A DNA stretch of 64,000 bases, from assembly GCA_033398695.1 (NCBI GenBank), contig JAWKAU010000244.1:108473-172472 (forward strand), given 5' to 3'. This document shows, in pieces, positions 1 to 10,560 of the stretch (position 1 is its first letter; each line of letters opens with the position of its first letter). The position numbers and the translations under genes were made by a program. The stretch comes from Orobanche coerulescens. Lineage: Eukaryota > Streptophyta > Magnoliopsida > Lamiales > Orobanchaceae. Under the pieces are notes generated by a model. It did not search any database. It was not told the DNA's origin and worked only from the letters and a program-made list of their open reading frames with translations.

Positions 1-252
1 TTAGATGTCGGTTATATGATGATTCATATCGTGATATCGGTATTACCTAGCAAAATATTTATCATTATTTCATTAATAATGATAGTTATTTGTTTGGTGA
101 TTCAGGAGATCCCATATTACCTACCGTCTCAAGATTTTGGGCCATATACGCCTGCGGATATTTTCAAAATCAAGTACGTAGAGGTTTTAGCTATTTCATC
201 TGGAAGCGACGGGAGTTCGGAATTGAGGACAATTCCTTTTAAAGGGGAGGAA
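1..252 (+). pseudogene. End of LARD ORF (unknown acidic protein plus gypsy polyprotein tail)
   Basis: The open frame 16-255 ends in SSELRTIPFKGEE. This matches the end of the LARD1 and LARD2 ORFs and resembles the gypsy polyprotein ending ELRSIPFKEGGND. The stop falls at the first bases of the LTR. The preceding stretch (PADIFKIKYVEVL) matches ADIFEIKYLEALV in LARD1. No enzymatic domain is visible. It is the last part of a non-autonomous element ORF, and its function is unknown. Confidence 0.65.
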
Positions 253-419
253 TGATACGGAATTGACTAGTCCAAATAAAGAAAGCGAAGCAAGGATCGC
301 GTAAATAGCCTTACAACGCGTCATGCACGTACAGCGACATTTTAGGCGAGAAAATGGACACAAGACGGAAAATGACACAACTGTAGGAAAATGTCGTCGT
401 CTGTAGGAAAATGCCGAGC

Positions 420-735
420 AATGCCGGCCGAACTCGGCCGTGTCGTTCGGCACGGCCCGTGCCGAGATGTCCCAAAATTGTGGCGGCTGCCGGTCGGACT
501 CGGCCGTGTCGAGACACGGCCGAGTCGAAGTCTTCCGGATAAGCCAAAACCGTGCCAGACGCCCGGCCGTGTTCGAGGAAGCGGTCGAGTCAATGCCGAC
601 GTCCTTGTCGCGCCGCGCCCGTGCCGAGTCACTATCGGACGAGTCACTGTCGGACGTCCTTGTCGCGCCGCGACCGTGTCAAGCGGACACGGTCGAGTCA
701 CTGCCGACCAGATGCGCGCCGCGGCCGTGTCCTGC
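420..735 (+). promoter_or_regulatory. GC-rich palindromic block of LARD-type LTR
   Basis: A stretch rich in C/G and CpG inside an otherwise AT-rich LTR, built from variants of CACGGCCGTG and GGTCGAGTC. The clearest structure is GACTCGGCCGTGTC (497-510), two bases, then its exact reverse complement (513-526). Equivalent blocks occur in five other LTRs in the window. Enhancer, methylation target or RNA structure are all possible. Long open frames across it reflect few stop codons, not genes. Confidence 0.6.
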
Positions 736-873
736 CGACAGTTTGCTACTTTTTTTTTTGTTTCTTTTTGTGTGTTTGTCTTTTCTTTGTATTTTACTCA
801 TTTTAGGGATTATGTTTCCCCTAAAATTATGATTGTTGTTTCTTTTGTATTTTATTGTTGATTTGTTTTGATT

Positions 874-960
874 ATTCAAAGATTTTATAAATCTTTGAAT
901 TATTTTCTTTTTTTTTTGTTTGATTCCTTAAACTTAGACTACATCCCCTATAAGTAGTCT
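874..960 (+). promoter_or_regulatory. LARD0 LTR core promoter: palindrome plus TATA in inverted repeat
   Basis: 874-900 has 12-bp arms ATTCAAAGATTT / AAATCTTTGAAT around TAT. At 936-960 AGACTAC and GTAGTCT flank the TATA-like CCCTATAA. This order (palindrome, about 35-50 bp, TATA inside an inverted repeat) recurs in other LTR families here. Transcription start would be expected shortly downstream, which is inference. Confidence 0.55.
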
Positions 961-1365
961 TTGATTATCACTTGTAATAGATTGTATTATGAATTTGAAT
1001 GTGAAAGAATACACTGTGTATTTCTATCCTTGGTAAATAATTTTTACGAAACTTGATTTTTATTAAATGGCGTTTTGAGTATTAATCCGATTGATTCTCA
1101 ATAGGTCTTGAGAAGAAATCACCTTATCGAATTATAGGTCTAATTCGATAAACCTTTGTTCTTGTTCGATCGAATCACTTTGATCGATATTATCACCTTT
1201 TTCAATATTAATTCCATTTTTCATTTGTTCGAATTTTCATTGTCATATTGATATTACTCCCACAAAATACATCCAAAAACACCCTAATCGTAAAAAGCCT
1301 TCGCTATCATATACTTACATTTACTCCGGCCGATCGTATCCACCTTTGCGGGATAATTCGTATCG

Positions 1366-1640
1366 CTTCGCTCTTCTTTGTAGCGAAAGGGTAATCACTG
1401 TTTAGTCGTGATTGTTCTTTGTTTGCTACTCTTTGTAGCGAAAGAGTAGTCACTGTTTAGTCGTGATTGTTGCTATTCGCTACTGCTGTAGCGCAGGGTG
1501 GTTGCTGTTAGTGGTTAACTGTTGCGGTTCATTATTGCTGTAGCGAAGGAAGGTTACTGTTTCGATCCCATTTGGTAGAGTGTTGTTTGTTTAGCTTTCG
1601 CAAAATTCTGCTTCCACTTCGTCTCGTCTGGATTCGTATA
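1366..1640. repeat. Remnant of an A-like LTR with internal short repeats
   Basis: No coding content. Read on the minus strand, the stretch near 1560-1610 resembles the A LTR around 10740-10810 (AAACAACACT...CCAAA...GGAATCGAA). It contains repeats of about 58 bp built on TTTGTAGCGAAAG and CACTGTTTAGTCGTGATTG. It is cut on the left by LARD0 and meets LINE2 at about 1640 next to GATTCGTATA, an LTR-like end. Confidence 0.5.
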
Positions 1641-2093
1641 ATGAGTCTAACCATGTGAACCGAAACATCAGGCGAAAGAGAAGCCGGAATAAAAGGACTA
1701 ACCTGACTGAAAGATAAAGGCATAATCCGATTAGAGTAACCCAACAGTCTCTCATAGAACCCAACAACCTCATTCTTAATAAGAGCAGGGCCAGTCAACT
1801 CAGTACCATCCTCCGTATTAAGCCTATAGATACGAGATCTGACTCGCCTAGAAGCAATTCGTCCGAAGAAGAAGGCAGTACACTGGTCCCCATCCTTAAG
1901 CCAAGCCAACTTGGCCCGCTGCCTGAGCGAAGACTGTTTCTGGGCCACGGCAACGGAGAAAACCCACCGACAACATCTCTCCAACATTAAAACCGAGTCA
2001 TCCATGGGATGGTCCCAAAAAATACTCTGAGAAAGAAGAGAGGAATGAAGTGGCAGCAGCAACATTCAATGCCAAACTCCCCTTTCCTCTTCC
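1641..2093 (-). pseudogene. LINE2 ORF2 fragment, endonuclease-RT linker
   Basis: The minus frame contains RAKLAWLKDGDQCTAFFFGR, the conserved segment between the endonuclease and RT domains of plant L1 ORF2 (LINE1 has KAKVEWLRVGDSSAYFHKVV at 33150-33230). It ends at about VHMVRLI, where homology breaks off at 1640. The RT core is therefore missing and the piece cannot act on its own. Confidence 0.75.
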
Positions 2094-3245
2094 TGATACG
2101 GAATCATTTGATATGAACGAAGAAGACGAAGTAAGAATCGATATAAATGACCTTACTACACGCCATGCACGGGCTACTACGTATTTAGGCGAGAAAACGG
2201 ACATAAGACGTGGAGTCTCGGTCTCAGCCGTGTCATATAACACGGCCCGTGTCATGCTATGCCGGAAGGTCGACAATCGGCCAGGAAAATGGGCAAGCTG
2301 CGGGAAAAATCACCACCGTAGGAAAATTCACCACTGCCAGGCCCGGGCGATCACTGCCGACCACCACTGCGGGCGGCGATCATTACTGCTGGGCCGATCA
2401 ACGCCGGCGAATCCGCCGTGTCATCCGACACGGCCGTGCCGAGTGTCTGGATAATGAAATCTACGCTGGCCGAACCCGGCCGTGTTGTCAGGCACGGCCG
2501 TCTGCGACACAACCCGGCCAGGTGCCGGGCGACACGGTCGAGTCACACTCTTCCGGATAGTGCAATTCCATTTGTCAGGCCAACCCGGCCGTGCCGGGCG
2601 ACACGGTCGAGTCCCTGCCGGCGGATGCGCGCCGCGGCCGTGCCGATCGGCACGGGCCGTGTCCGGCAGAACCGGCAAATGCCATTATTGCTGATTTTTT
2701 ATTTTTTGTTGTTTTCTTCCCCTCACATGTCATGATTAGACTTGCATGTTATGTGGGGTGTCTTATATTCATTTTGTTGTGTGATTCCCCCTCCCTTTGA
2801 TTTGATTCCCTTGTATTTTATCTTGTGTTTTGTTTTTCATTTCAAGATCATGTGATCTTGTTTGATTCCTTAGTTGCTAAGAAGACTACCATGCTATACG
2901 TAGTCTTGTTGATGCTTTCATTTTGGATATTGTATGTTGAAGAAATAAGAATACACTTGTGTTTTCTTGGTGAATGCTTTTCATCGGAACCTTGGTTATA
3001 ATTCGACGCGTTTTCGAGTTTTAATCGAATCGATTCTCAATAGGTCTTGAGAAAAGATTATCTTATCAAACTATAGGTCTAGTTTGATAAATCATTCATA
3101 TTGTTCTTGTTTATGTAAGCCGAATTGCCCTACTTTCGGTTATATCTTACGAGTGTTACACATATACGAGTGTTGTGAGGTAACAAAATATATCCGCTGC
3201 ATTTTCCGGCGAATTTACGTTCATCTTATTACGTAATTCGTATCA
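2094..3245 (+). repeat. Solo LTR (LARD-related family) with 5-bp target duplication
   Basis: 1152 bp from TGATACGG to CGTATCA, flanked by the exact duplication CTTCC (2089-2093 and 3246-3250). Removing it restores the LINE2 frame seen intact in LINE3 near 30780. There is no internal region, so this is the product of LTR-LTR recombination. The first 120 bp still encode an open peptide with VRIDINDLTTRHA and YLGEKTD, less decayed than in LARD0 and LARD2. It has a GC-rich block at about 2225-2690. Confidence 0.92.
2843..2907 (+). promoter_or_regulatory. Core promoter of solo LTR: palindrome plus TATA in inverted repeat
   Basis: 2843-2860 is CAAGATCA-TG-TGATCTTG. 2882-2907 has AAGACTAC and GTAGTCTT around CATGCTATAC. 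The upstream palindrome differs in sequence from the LARD0 one but lies at the same place relative to TATA. Confidence 0.55.
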
Positions 3246-3250
3246 CTTCC

Positions 3251-4130
3251 TCATAGCTCAAAAGATGGGCTTAAGGGCGTCCAACTTACGATAAATCGCA
3301 TAAAATGGGGGGCCCACAATATGGTGACGCCAAGTGTCCCAAACCGCCGGGAGGAAGTCCTCAGAGTCAGCCAGGAAATTATCAAATCTGAACATTTTAC
3401 CCCTGCAGCGAGGCGCACTATCAAGACCCAAAATAAGGGGCCTATGATCAGAAGTATGCGGCAGATCGCAAGAGTAAGTACGATCAGCGTGATCAATAAA
3501 CCATTGTGGGTTACCCAACACCCTATCGAGATGTTTCCATAAAGATCTAGGAGACGGGCTCTTGTTATGCCATGAAAACCAAGAGCCTACCATCAAAAAA
3601 TCTCAAAATCCGCACGCCTGCAAAGCTCTCTGAACTCCACCAGTGGTGGCTCATCGTCAGAATGAGGGTCTTCCCCTCCCAAAATCTCACTAGTGTCCAA
3701 AACAGCATTAAAATCACCCATAAAGACCCAAGGCTAAGCGGCATGTAATACAGAAAAATCGGTGAGATACTACCACAACGACCTCCTCTCAATAAGATCA
3801 TTAAAACCATAAGCAAAGGTAACCGAGAAGGCAGTCGAGTCGAGCAAGCGTAGTAATACGACAATAAATAAGCGTGACTCAATAGCTATAATATCCATAG
3901 TAACAAAACTAGGATCCCACCCAATCCAGATCCTCTTCCCATGCCCACTCTGTAATCGAGAGAACCACTTCCAAGAGCCGAAATAAATGAAGAAATACGC
4001 CCATAGTTACCAACAGAGACTCGTGTCTCGAGAAGAGCAATACAAAGATTAAGCGAGCTAATTACCTCCCGGTGAGATCGATGTTCGGTCGGTTAAGTCC
4101 ACGAACATTCCACATAGCAGTAGGGATCAT
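3251..4130 (-). pseudogene. LINE2 ORF2 endonuclease domain, frameshifted
   Basis: Minus-strand frames give pieces of an apurinic-type (exonuclease-endonuclease-phosphatase fold) endonuclease that would nick target DNA for retrotransposition. VFMGDFNAVLDT lies near 3680-3730, SWFSWHN...SLWKHLDRVLGNPQWF near 3500-3590, and the catalytic-type SDHRPLILGL near 3425-3450. The domain is spread over at least two frames with a stop in the middle, so it is inactive as read. LINE3 carries the matching domain at 30919-31667. Confidence 0.8.
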
Positions 4131-4355
4131 TTAACAACATCGACCCGAGCTGCATCAATATTAGGCCCCAAAGGAGAAGAACTAGGACAGAGCGACGTGC
4201 CGACAAACTCAGGAAACTCAGCCTCAATATCATCGGCAAAACCAGAAAGAGCCGCAAACATGTTGTGAGACGGCTCACACACATCAGCACTAGCCCTCCT
4301 AGGCGACACGATAGGAGAGCTAGTAGTAACCAAGGAGAAAGTAGAGACGCTACTC
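4127..4355 (-). pseudogene. LINE2 ORF1 C-terminus
   Basis: The minus frame from the B1 insertion point reads through FAALSGFADDIEAEFPEFVG to a stop at 4127. LINE3 has FAALSGLTDDIEVEIPEFVG at 31664-31810 in the same relation to its ORF2 start. This is the ORF1 tail just upstream of ORF2. The rest of ORF1 lies beyond B1 at 10413-10560 and is truncated. Confidence 0.7.
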
Positions 4356-5251
4356 TGATACGAATTACGTAAGTAATGCGTATAAACACAACGGAAGATT
4401 AACAAGTTTACAATATGGATCAAAAATTACAAAGGTGATGGACGAATTTAATGGGATTCGGCCGTGATATAGTATGATGTACGGAGTTTGGTGTGTTTTT
4501 ATCGAACTAGACCTATAACTCGATAAAAGGGTAATCTCTTCCCAAGACCTTTTGAGAATTGATCAAGTTAAAATCTCGAGACTCGTCGAAACAATAACTA
4601 AAGTTTGTCGAACTCGTTCAACGTATATTTCAAAGGAAATACAATGTTTATTATGATTCTCGATGATTTACAAATACAACGAACACTACTATATATAGTA
4701 GTTTCCAACCGTAAGAAAATACAACAAAACGAGAAAGCGAACTTCCTAGCAACTTCCTATTTGGCGAAATCTTCAAGTAGATACCAAGCAATCTTGGTGT
4801 TATTAGGTGAAAGAGACATGAGGCAAACTTTGGTCTTGATGGTGACATGAAGTAGAACAAAATATCCTCCCTTGCACTTGCTTCCAATCGGCGAACTTTA
4901 GGAGGATTTGGTGTTGATTTGATGAAGATATCTTGATGGTGACATGAAGAAGAAAGTCTTCACTCCATCTATAAGCTTGGCCGTTTGTGTCATGGTGGGG
5001 AAGGAGGTGATCTTCATTTATTTTGTGAAAGATATGAAGACAAAGTGTCCCTTTCAAGCATGTTTTGGCGATCTTCATGCTTTTGGTCGATCCGTCGTCG
5101 AATTCTCGTTACTCCGATTAGATTAACAACGTAACTCCAATCCGTTTAACATTTTCTCCTAAGTATAACGATGCATGGCCATGCGAATTTGCATCATCAT
5201 GGATGTCGATTTTTATCGGAGTTTCTTGATGGAATATTAGATATCGTATCA
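4356..5251 (-). repeat. 3' LTR of gypsy B1
   Basis: Ends TGATACGA and TCGTATCA, inverted repeats of 8 bp. It is nearly identical to 9505-10407; several of the few differences are a base lost in a GGCCG context (for example ATCGGCGAAC at 4885 against ATCGGCCGAAC at 10038). The palindromic TATA is at 4685-4702. An AATAAA-type signal (read on minus) follows at about 4650. Confidence 0.93.
4685..4702 (-). promoter_or_regulatory. Palindromic TATA box of B1 3' LTR
   Basis: ACTACTATATATAGTAGT is an exact 18-bp palindrome with TATATATA at its centre. The same 18 bp is at 9834-9851, 14173-14190, 17144-17161, 26788-26805, 34074-34091, 39170-39187, 49960-49977, 55245-55262 and 62995-63012. It is the likely LTR TATA box. 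Confidence 0.65.
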
Positions 5252-6420
5252 TTCCCTCCGTCTTTGAAAGGAATTGACCTCAATTCCGCAATGCCATCGT
5301 CGTCAAGATAAGGTGAGAGATCACCTACGTTGAATGTCGCGTGTACTCCGTATTCGCCGGAAGTTCGACTTTGTATGCGTTGTCGTTCACCTTTTCCACA
5401 ATTATTTACTGACCCTAGGCTCTCGTCATCAAGATGTTCTAAATATTGCTTGGGAATCTTACTATTCTCAAATGTATCCAAACCAAGTCGCCAACATCAA
5501 ATAATCTCGCCTTTTTATTTTTGTTCGACTTCCGTTTGTATATTTCATTTACTTCTTTAATCCGTTCCCGTATCTTTTCATGTAACTTCACCATTGATTT
5601 GAGTTTTGCTTCGGCGTCTTTGTGAACCAACTCGTTGCTCGGTAAGGGAATCAAGTCCAATGGCAAGTGCGGATTTAATCCGTATACCACTTCAAAAGGT
5701 GAATGGGCCGTGGCATAACCGGGTGATCGGTTGTATGCGAATTCCGCATGAGCAAGTTTAACGTCCCAATCCTTCTGTGTTTTATTTACCAACCCTCGCA
5801 TGAGCAAGTTTAATATCCCAATCCTTCTGTGTTTTATTTACCAACCCTCGCAATAATGCTCCCAAGGTTCGATTAGTCACCTCGGTCTGTCCGTCGGTTT
5901 GCGGGTGATGTGAAGTACTGAATAGGAGTTTAGTACCAACTTTCCTCCATAAAGTATTCGAAGTAACTCGAAATTTGGAATCTCGATCCGACACGATAGT
6001 TTTGGAACTCCGTGTAAGCGAACTACTTCCCGGAAGTACAAGTCCGCCACATTGCTTGCATCATCGGTTTTGTGGCACGCGATAAAGTGAGCCATTTTCG
6101 AAAAGCGGTCGACAACCACCATGATCGAGTCTTTGCCTCGTTGAGTGCGAGGTAAAGCCACAATAAAATCCATCGAGACATCCTCCCACGGTCGTAGCGG
6201 TATCGGCAGCGGCATGTATGTACTCGACTTGAGCGAACTTTTCATCATGTGACAAGTTACGCATTTGCTCACGATTGTCTTGACGTCACCATACATCTTG
6301 GCCAAAAGAAATGTTCTTTTAGCACCTCTGATTTTGGTCGAACCCGAAGTGGCCGGCTAGTCCTCCTCCGTGCGCCTCCCGAACCAACAATTCCCGAATT
6401 GTATGCCTCGGCACACACAA
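5252..6420 (-). pseudogene. Gypsy B1 integrase and C-terminal tail
   Basis: Minus-strand pieces show the zinc-finger end ([10 protein letters not shown]), the core with first Asp in [17 protein letters not shown], then DRDSKF for the second Asp, [15 protein letters not shown] for the Glu, [21 protein letters not shown], and a tail DVGDLVWIHLRK...GEYGVHATFNVGDLSPYLDD. The frame changes at several points and a 52-bp segment is tandemly duplicated (5746-5849). The protein would insert the cDNA into the genome. The tail continues into the LTR. Confidence 0.85.
5746..5849 (-). repeat. 52-bp tandem duplication in B1 integrase
   Basis: Units 5746-5797 and 5798-5849, each beginning GCATGAGCAAGTTTAA, differ at only a few positions. 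The unit is single in B2, B3 and B4, so the duplication is private to B1. Its length is not a multiple of three, so it shifts the frame. Confidence 0.85.
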
Positions 6421-6479
6421 TTTATTTCCCTTGAAAAGAAAGCCATCTGTAAAATAAATTCCTCGTATGGGGCCGTTTT

Positions 6480-7790
6480 ACAACGGTTAAAAATTTCCCG
6501 AAGTCAAATCGTCGTTGTAATGATCTTTCAAAGTCTCGAACCCCAACAAGCGAACATCTAGCATTGTGATGAAGGCATATCGTCTCGATAGTGCATCCGC
6601 CACTACATTACTCTTCCCGTCTTTGTACTTGGATGAAAAGTGAAAAGATTGTAAAAATTCCACCCATTTTTGCATGTCTCGGGCTTAGCTTACTCTGTCC
6701 GTTGATGTATTTCAACGACTCGTGATCCGAATGCAGCACGAAATGTTTCGAACGCAGATAATGACTCCAATGATCGAGTGCTCTTACGATAGCATAGAAC
6801 TCCTTGTCGTAAGTACAATAATTCACTCGGGCGCCACTTAACTTCTCAGAAAAATAGGCGATGGGAAGGCATCTTTGAATAAGCAACGCCCGATTCCAAC
6901 TCCGCTAGCGTCGCATTCTACCTCAAGCGGTTGTGAAAAATCGGGTAACGTCAAAATCGGCGCTTCACATAATTTTCCTTTTAAATTTTCAAAAGCCTTT
7001 TGGGTGCCTCGTTCCATGCAAAGGTTCCCTTTTCGGACACTCCGTGATCGGAATGGAGATAGTCTTTGAAGTCCGTATGAATCGTCGGTAAAAGAAGCGA
7101 GGCCATGAAATGGCCGTACCTCGTGATTGTCTTTGGGGTCGGCCACGACTTGATTGCCGCGATCTTCTCTTGGTCGGCCAAACTCCGTCTTCGAAACAAC
7201 ATAGCCGAGAAAGACAAGACTCTCGACTAGGAAAGTACACTTCTCCGTTTTCCATAAAGTTTTGTTCCCTTAGCGTCTCAAACACGTACCACAAATGTTC
7301 GAGATGTTCTTCTACGGACCATTGTAGATCAAAATGTCGTCTAAGTACACGACAACAAACTTTCCCAAGAAAGGTTTAAGAACCTCGTTCATCAACCTCA
7401 TAAAGGTGCTCGGGCGTTGGTGAGGCCGAATGGCATCACAACCCATTCGTAAAGTCCATTCTTCGTTTTAAACGCCGTTTTCCATTCGTCTCCCTCTCGC
7501 ATGCGGATTTGATGGTATCCGCTCAGTAAATCAACTTTGGAAAATATAACAGAGCCATGTAACTCGTCCGGCATGTCATCTAGTCTCGGGATGGGAAACC
7601 GATACTTGACGGTGATGTTATTCACGGCTCTCTTGTCAATACACATTCGCCATGTTAGTCTTTTTTGGTACAAGTAGAACGGAACCGCACACGGACTTAA
7701 ACTTTCTCGTACATATCCGTGATTCATGAGTTCGTCAATTTGATGTTGTAGTTCTTTGGTTTCTTGGGATTACAACGATCGCCGCTTTGT
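6480..7790 (-). pseudogene. Gypsy B1 reverse transcriptase and RNase H
   Basis: [19 protein letters not shown] palm start near 7570-7600, VMPFGLTNA near 7420-7450, and the catalytic YLDD encoded near 7336-7350. RNase [21 protein letters not shown] near 6895-6950, [14 protein letters not shown] near 6760-6800, [14 protein letters not shown] near 6700-6740, [12 protein letters not shown] near 6570-6605. The domains are in the order normal for Ty3/gypsy. At least four frame changes interrupt them. Confidence 0.85.
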
Positions 7791-8089
7791 TCGGTAATGG
7801 AGCTCGGTATAAGATCAATCGGTGTTCAATCCAGCGGATAGGTGGTAATCCTACCGCAAGTCTTGAAATACGTCAGAAAACTCGTGTAATAGTGCGTCTA
7901 TCTCTTCCTCATGTTGCGATTTGGTGGCAAGATTTCGTACCTCTTTGATCATAATCAAATAAACACGTTCGCCATCGTCAATGGCGTGTTCGACTTCTTT
8001 CTCGTTTGCAAACATCGTAAGTTTCGGTCCTTCGACTTTTTGAACTCATCGTCGGATAGCTTGAGGTGACATAGGTTTAAGAACAATTT

Positions 8090-8600
8090 TTACCTTTGTC
8101 ACGTAACTCATACTCATTACTCCTCCCTCGATGTAGTACGTCCGATCAAATAACCAAGGTCTTCCTAATAACACGTGACATCGTCCATCGGTAGTACATC
8201 GCATGTAATGTCATCGCCATACGAACCCATGGTGAGTCAGGCCTTCACTTGTCTTGATACCTTCACTTTGTTCCCATCATCGAGCCAATGGAGTGCATAC
8301 GGCTTAGGATGGGCCGTGGTGATCAAACCGAGTTTTGAAACCATCTCGCTTGATGCCACGTTTGTGCAACTTCCACCGTCAATGATCAAGCTACACCATT
8401 TATCTCGACCACGACACTTCGTGTGGAAGATTTAGTCCGTTTTTCTTCGTCACTTGGGGCGGCCTTCGTTTGTAACATGCGAAGGACAAGGTTCGTGTCA
8501 TAGTTTGGGGCATCGTATGCCTCGCATTCTTCTTCTTCGTCGACTTCTAAGTTAAAACGTCTCAACTCTTTCTTCTTGGCTAATAATTCCTCTCGGGCGG
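8090..8600 (-). pseudogene. Gypsy B1 aspartic protease
   Basis: The minus strand encodes an aspartic protease around IDGGSCTNVASSEMVSKLGL; the active-site DGGS codons lie near 8370-8390. It continues HPKPYALHWLDDGNKV and MGSYGDDITCDVLPMD. A frameshift separates the catalytic motif from the upstream acidic linker (EEEECEAYDAPNYDT, near 8500-8540). DGGS in place of DSGA is shared by A and B1-B4. Confidence 0.8.
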
Positions 8601-9456
8601 CTATGGCTTCTCGCAGCGTTACAATCCTCCGATTTGGACAAGCACTTTGATAGTGTCCAAATCCTTGACATTGAAACACGGACTTTAGATAGGCTTGTTT
8701 CTTTTGGTGTGATAGGAGTTTTGGAAGGGTAATGCAGGTGGCTTGTGGTGACGGAGTTTTGGAAACGAGCTAGAACTCGCGCCAAAGTTAGTATTTCCGT
8801 ATTTAGGTGGTAATTCGGGTTTAGAGAGTTTTGTTTTGTTTTGATTTTACAACTTTATGCAAAGCCCGAATAAAGTATCGAAGTAGGAATAGGTGTAGAG
8901 TTCCACGGAATTAGCAATATTTTTGTTCAAACCTCGTAGGAAAGCGGGACATGCGCAATTCTTCGCTTTCTTCAAGTTCTCCCATCAAGGATAAGTTTTC
9001 AAACTCCTCGATGTACTCGTCGACACTTAGCTTTCCTTGCGTGAGGTCGAAATTTTTCGGTCTGAGACTTAGCTTGTGTGTCGCGGGACATATCTTTTTC
9101 GTAGTTTCCTTTTTAGGGAATCCCACGACGTATCTTCTCTTTTAAACCACGACTTCTTTGCGTCTTCATTCGCTCAAACCAAAGGAAGCTCCCTTTCCAA
9201 GTTTGAGAATCGCGTACTTGCAACGTACCTCGTCATTGAGCTCCTTGAACTCAAACATTCGTTCAATTTTTCTTTCCCACTCCAAATAAACCTCGGGATC
9301 GGTGCCGCCTACGAACTCAGGAAGTTTTGGTCTTGTATTCATCCGCATGTCGTGGTGCATGCATGGTGTCATGTCCTCGTCGTGCATGGATTACAGGCTC
9401 GGCAAGCCACGAAGAACGTCACGTAGTTGTGCTACTTCTTCATCGGTGAATGCCAT
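8600..9456 (-). pseudogene. Gypsy B1 Gag, frameshifted
   Basis: Starts at the ATG at 9456 next to the primer site. Recognisable blocks are ELPEFVGGTDPEVYLEWERK, KYAILKLGKGAS, LTQGKLSVDEYIEEFENLSL, and a CX2CX4HX4C knuckle near 8630-8680 whose first Cys is lost in this copy. Gag would form the particle and bind RNA. It is homologous to the longer open Gag of B2 (25246-26121). Confidence 0.85.
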
Positions 9457-9488
9457 CTTCTTGGTGATGTCGAAGCTGTGAGACAAAT

Positions 9489-9500
9489 GGCTCGATACCA
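9489..9500 (-). other. Primer-binding site of B1
   Basis: The minus strand reads TGGTATCGAGCC four bases inside the 5' LTR. It matches the plant initiator-Met-tRNA 3' end (TGGTATCAGAGC) except for one missing base. Confidence 0.75.
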
Positions 9501-9504
9501 CTTA

Positions 9505-10407
9505 TGATACGAATTACGTAAGTAATGCGTATAAACACAACGGAAGATTAACAAGTTTACAATATGGATCAAAAATTACAAAGGTGATGGGCGAATTTAA
9601 TAGGATTCGGCCGTGATATAGTATGATGTACGGAGTTTGGTGTGTTTTTATCGAACTAGACCTATAACTCGATAAAAGGGTAATCTCTTCCCAAGACCTT
9701 TTGAGAATTGATCAAGTTAAAATCTCGAGACTCGTCGAAACAATAACTAAAGTTTGTCGAACTCGTTCAACGTATATTTCAAAGGAAATACAATGTTTAT
9801 TATGATTCTCGATGATTTACAAATACAACGAACACTACTATATATAGTAGTTTCCAACCGTAAGAAAATACAACAAAGCGAGAAAACGAACTTCCTAGCA
9901 ACTTCCTATTTCGGCCGAAATCTTCAAGTAGATACCAAGCAATCTTGGTGTTATTAGGTGAAAGAGACATGAGGCAAACTTTGGTCTTGATGGTGACATG
10001 AAGTAGAACAAAATATCCTCCCTTGCACTTGCTTCCAATCGGCCGAACTTTAGGAGGATTTGGTGTTGATTTGATGAAGATATCTTGATGGTGACATGAA
10101 GAAGAAAGTCTTCACTCCATCTATAAGCTTCGGCCGTTTGTGTCATGGTGGGGAAGGAGGTGATCTTCATTTATTTTGTGAAAGATATGAAGACAAAGTG
10201 TCCCTTTCAAGCATGTTTTGGCGATCTTCATGCTTTTGGTCGATCCGTCGTCGAATTCTACGTTACTCCGATTAGATTAACAACGTAACTCCAATCCGTT
10301 TAACATTTTCTCCTAAGTATAACGATGCATGGCCATGCGAATTTGCATCATCATGGATGTCGATTTTTATCGGAGTTTCTTGATTTGGAATATTAGATAT
10401 CGTATCA
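9505..10407 (-). repeat. 5' LTR of gypsy B1
   Basis: 903 bp, partner of 4356-5251, with ends TGATACGA / TCGTATCA and TSD TACTC at 10408. The palindromic TATA is at 9834-9851. High identity to its partner points to a recent insertion. Confidence 0.93.
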
Positions 10408-10412
10408 TACTC

Positions 10413-10560
10413 AACGGACCTGAACCAGTGAGCGACCTCCAGGCCCCGGCTAACTCCACTCCTGGGCCCCCGAATCTAGCGGCGGGGCCTACCTCGGCTG
10501 AGTGACCCCCGGTGGGAGCAGTCCCAACGAAGGCCCCGGATCACGAGCACCTAAGAGACA
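10413..10560 (-). pseudogene. LINE2 ORF1 fragment at its truncated 5' end
   Basis: Homologous to 31890-32045 in LINE3 (shared CTCAACGG...CC, GGCTG-rich proline/glycine coding linker). It is unusually GC-rich. Homology ends at AGGCTTA, a heptamer also present in the satellite, which may mark microhomology at the truncation point. Confidence 0.65.

Larger units (their letters stand above)
1..1365 (+). mobile_element. LARD0: 3' part of a non-autonomous LTR retrotransposon
   Basis: The 3' end of an element whose 5' part lies left of the window. About 250 bp of internal sequence is followed by a purine-rich tract (AAAGGGGAGGAA) and a full LTR. Both parts match LARD2 (45200-46603) in order and orientation. 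It sits in a degraded A-like LTR (1366-1640). Its left flank is outside the window, so the target duplication cannot be read. Confidence 0.85.
253..1365 (+). repeat. 3' LTR of LARD0
   Basis: Starts TGATACGG right after the purine tract and ends near CGTATCG, a one-base variant of the family end CGTATCA. It contains a GC-rich palindromic block (about 420-735), an AT-rich palindrome (874-900) and a TATA box inside an inverted repeat (936-960). The first 110 bp are a decayed copy of the YLGEK peptide region that other LTRs still encode. Confidence 0.85.
4356..10407 (-). mobile_element. Gypsy B1: complete Ty3/gypsy element, decayed frames
   Basis: 6052 bp with LTRs of 896 and 903 bp, exact target duplication TACTC (4351-4355, 10408-10412), a primer site next to the 5' LTR and a purine tract next to the 3' LTR. 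The coding order on the minus strand is Gag, protease, RT, RNase H, integrase. This order, together with coding that runs into the 3' LTR, fits the chromovirus branch of Ty3/gypsy. Members B1-B5 are very similar, and B1/B3/B5 share the short LTR type. Frameshifts break every domain. Confidence 0.93.
1641..10560 (-). mobile_element. LINE2: L1-type LINE, 5'-truncated and split by a solo LTR and gypsy B1
   Basis: Three minus-strand pieces (1641-2093, 3246-4355, 10408-10560) join into one LINE closely related to LINE3. The joins are confirmed by 5-bp duplications CTTCC (2089-2093/3246-3250) and TACTC (4351-4355/10408-10412). The right end stops inside ORF1 against satellite DNA, as expected of 5' truncation in target-primed reverse transcription. 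The 3' end is lost at 1640. Confidence 0.85.

Noticed and set aside
391..861. Long open frames in several frames across the GC-rich LTR block, also at 2050-2800, 43188-43590 and 45573-46105
   Set aside because: They overlap in many frames at once, their composition follows the repeated CGGCCGTG motif, and no domain is visible. They exist because GC-rich DNA has few stops.
4685..4702. Short palindromes as MITEs
   Set aside because: They always sit at the same place inside LTRs, with no own target duplication and no terminal repeats at MITE spacing.
4605..4850. Repeated short ORF in B-type LTRs (also 9754-9957, 33968-34171, 62868-63092)
   Set aside because: It lies antisense or partly across the TATA and R region, has no recognisable domain, and varies in frame between copies.
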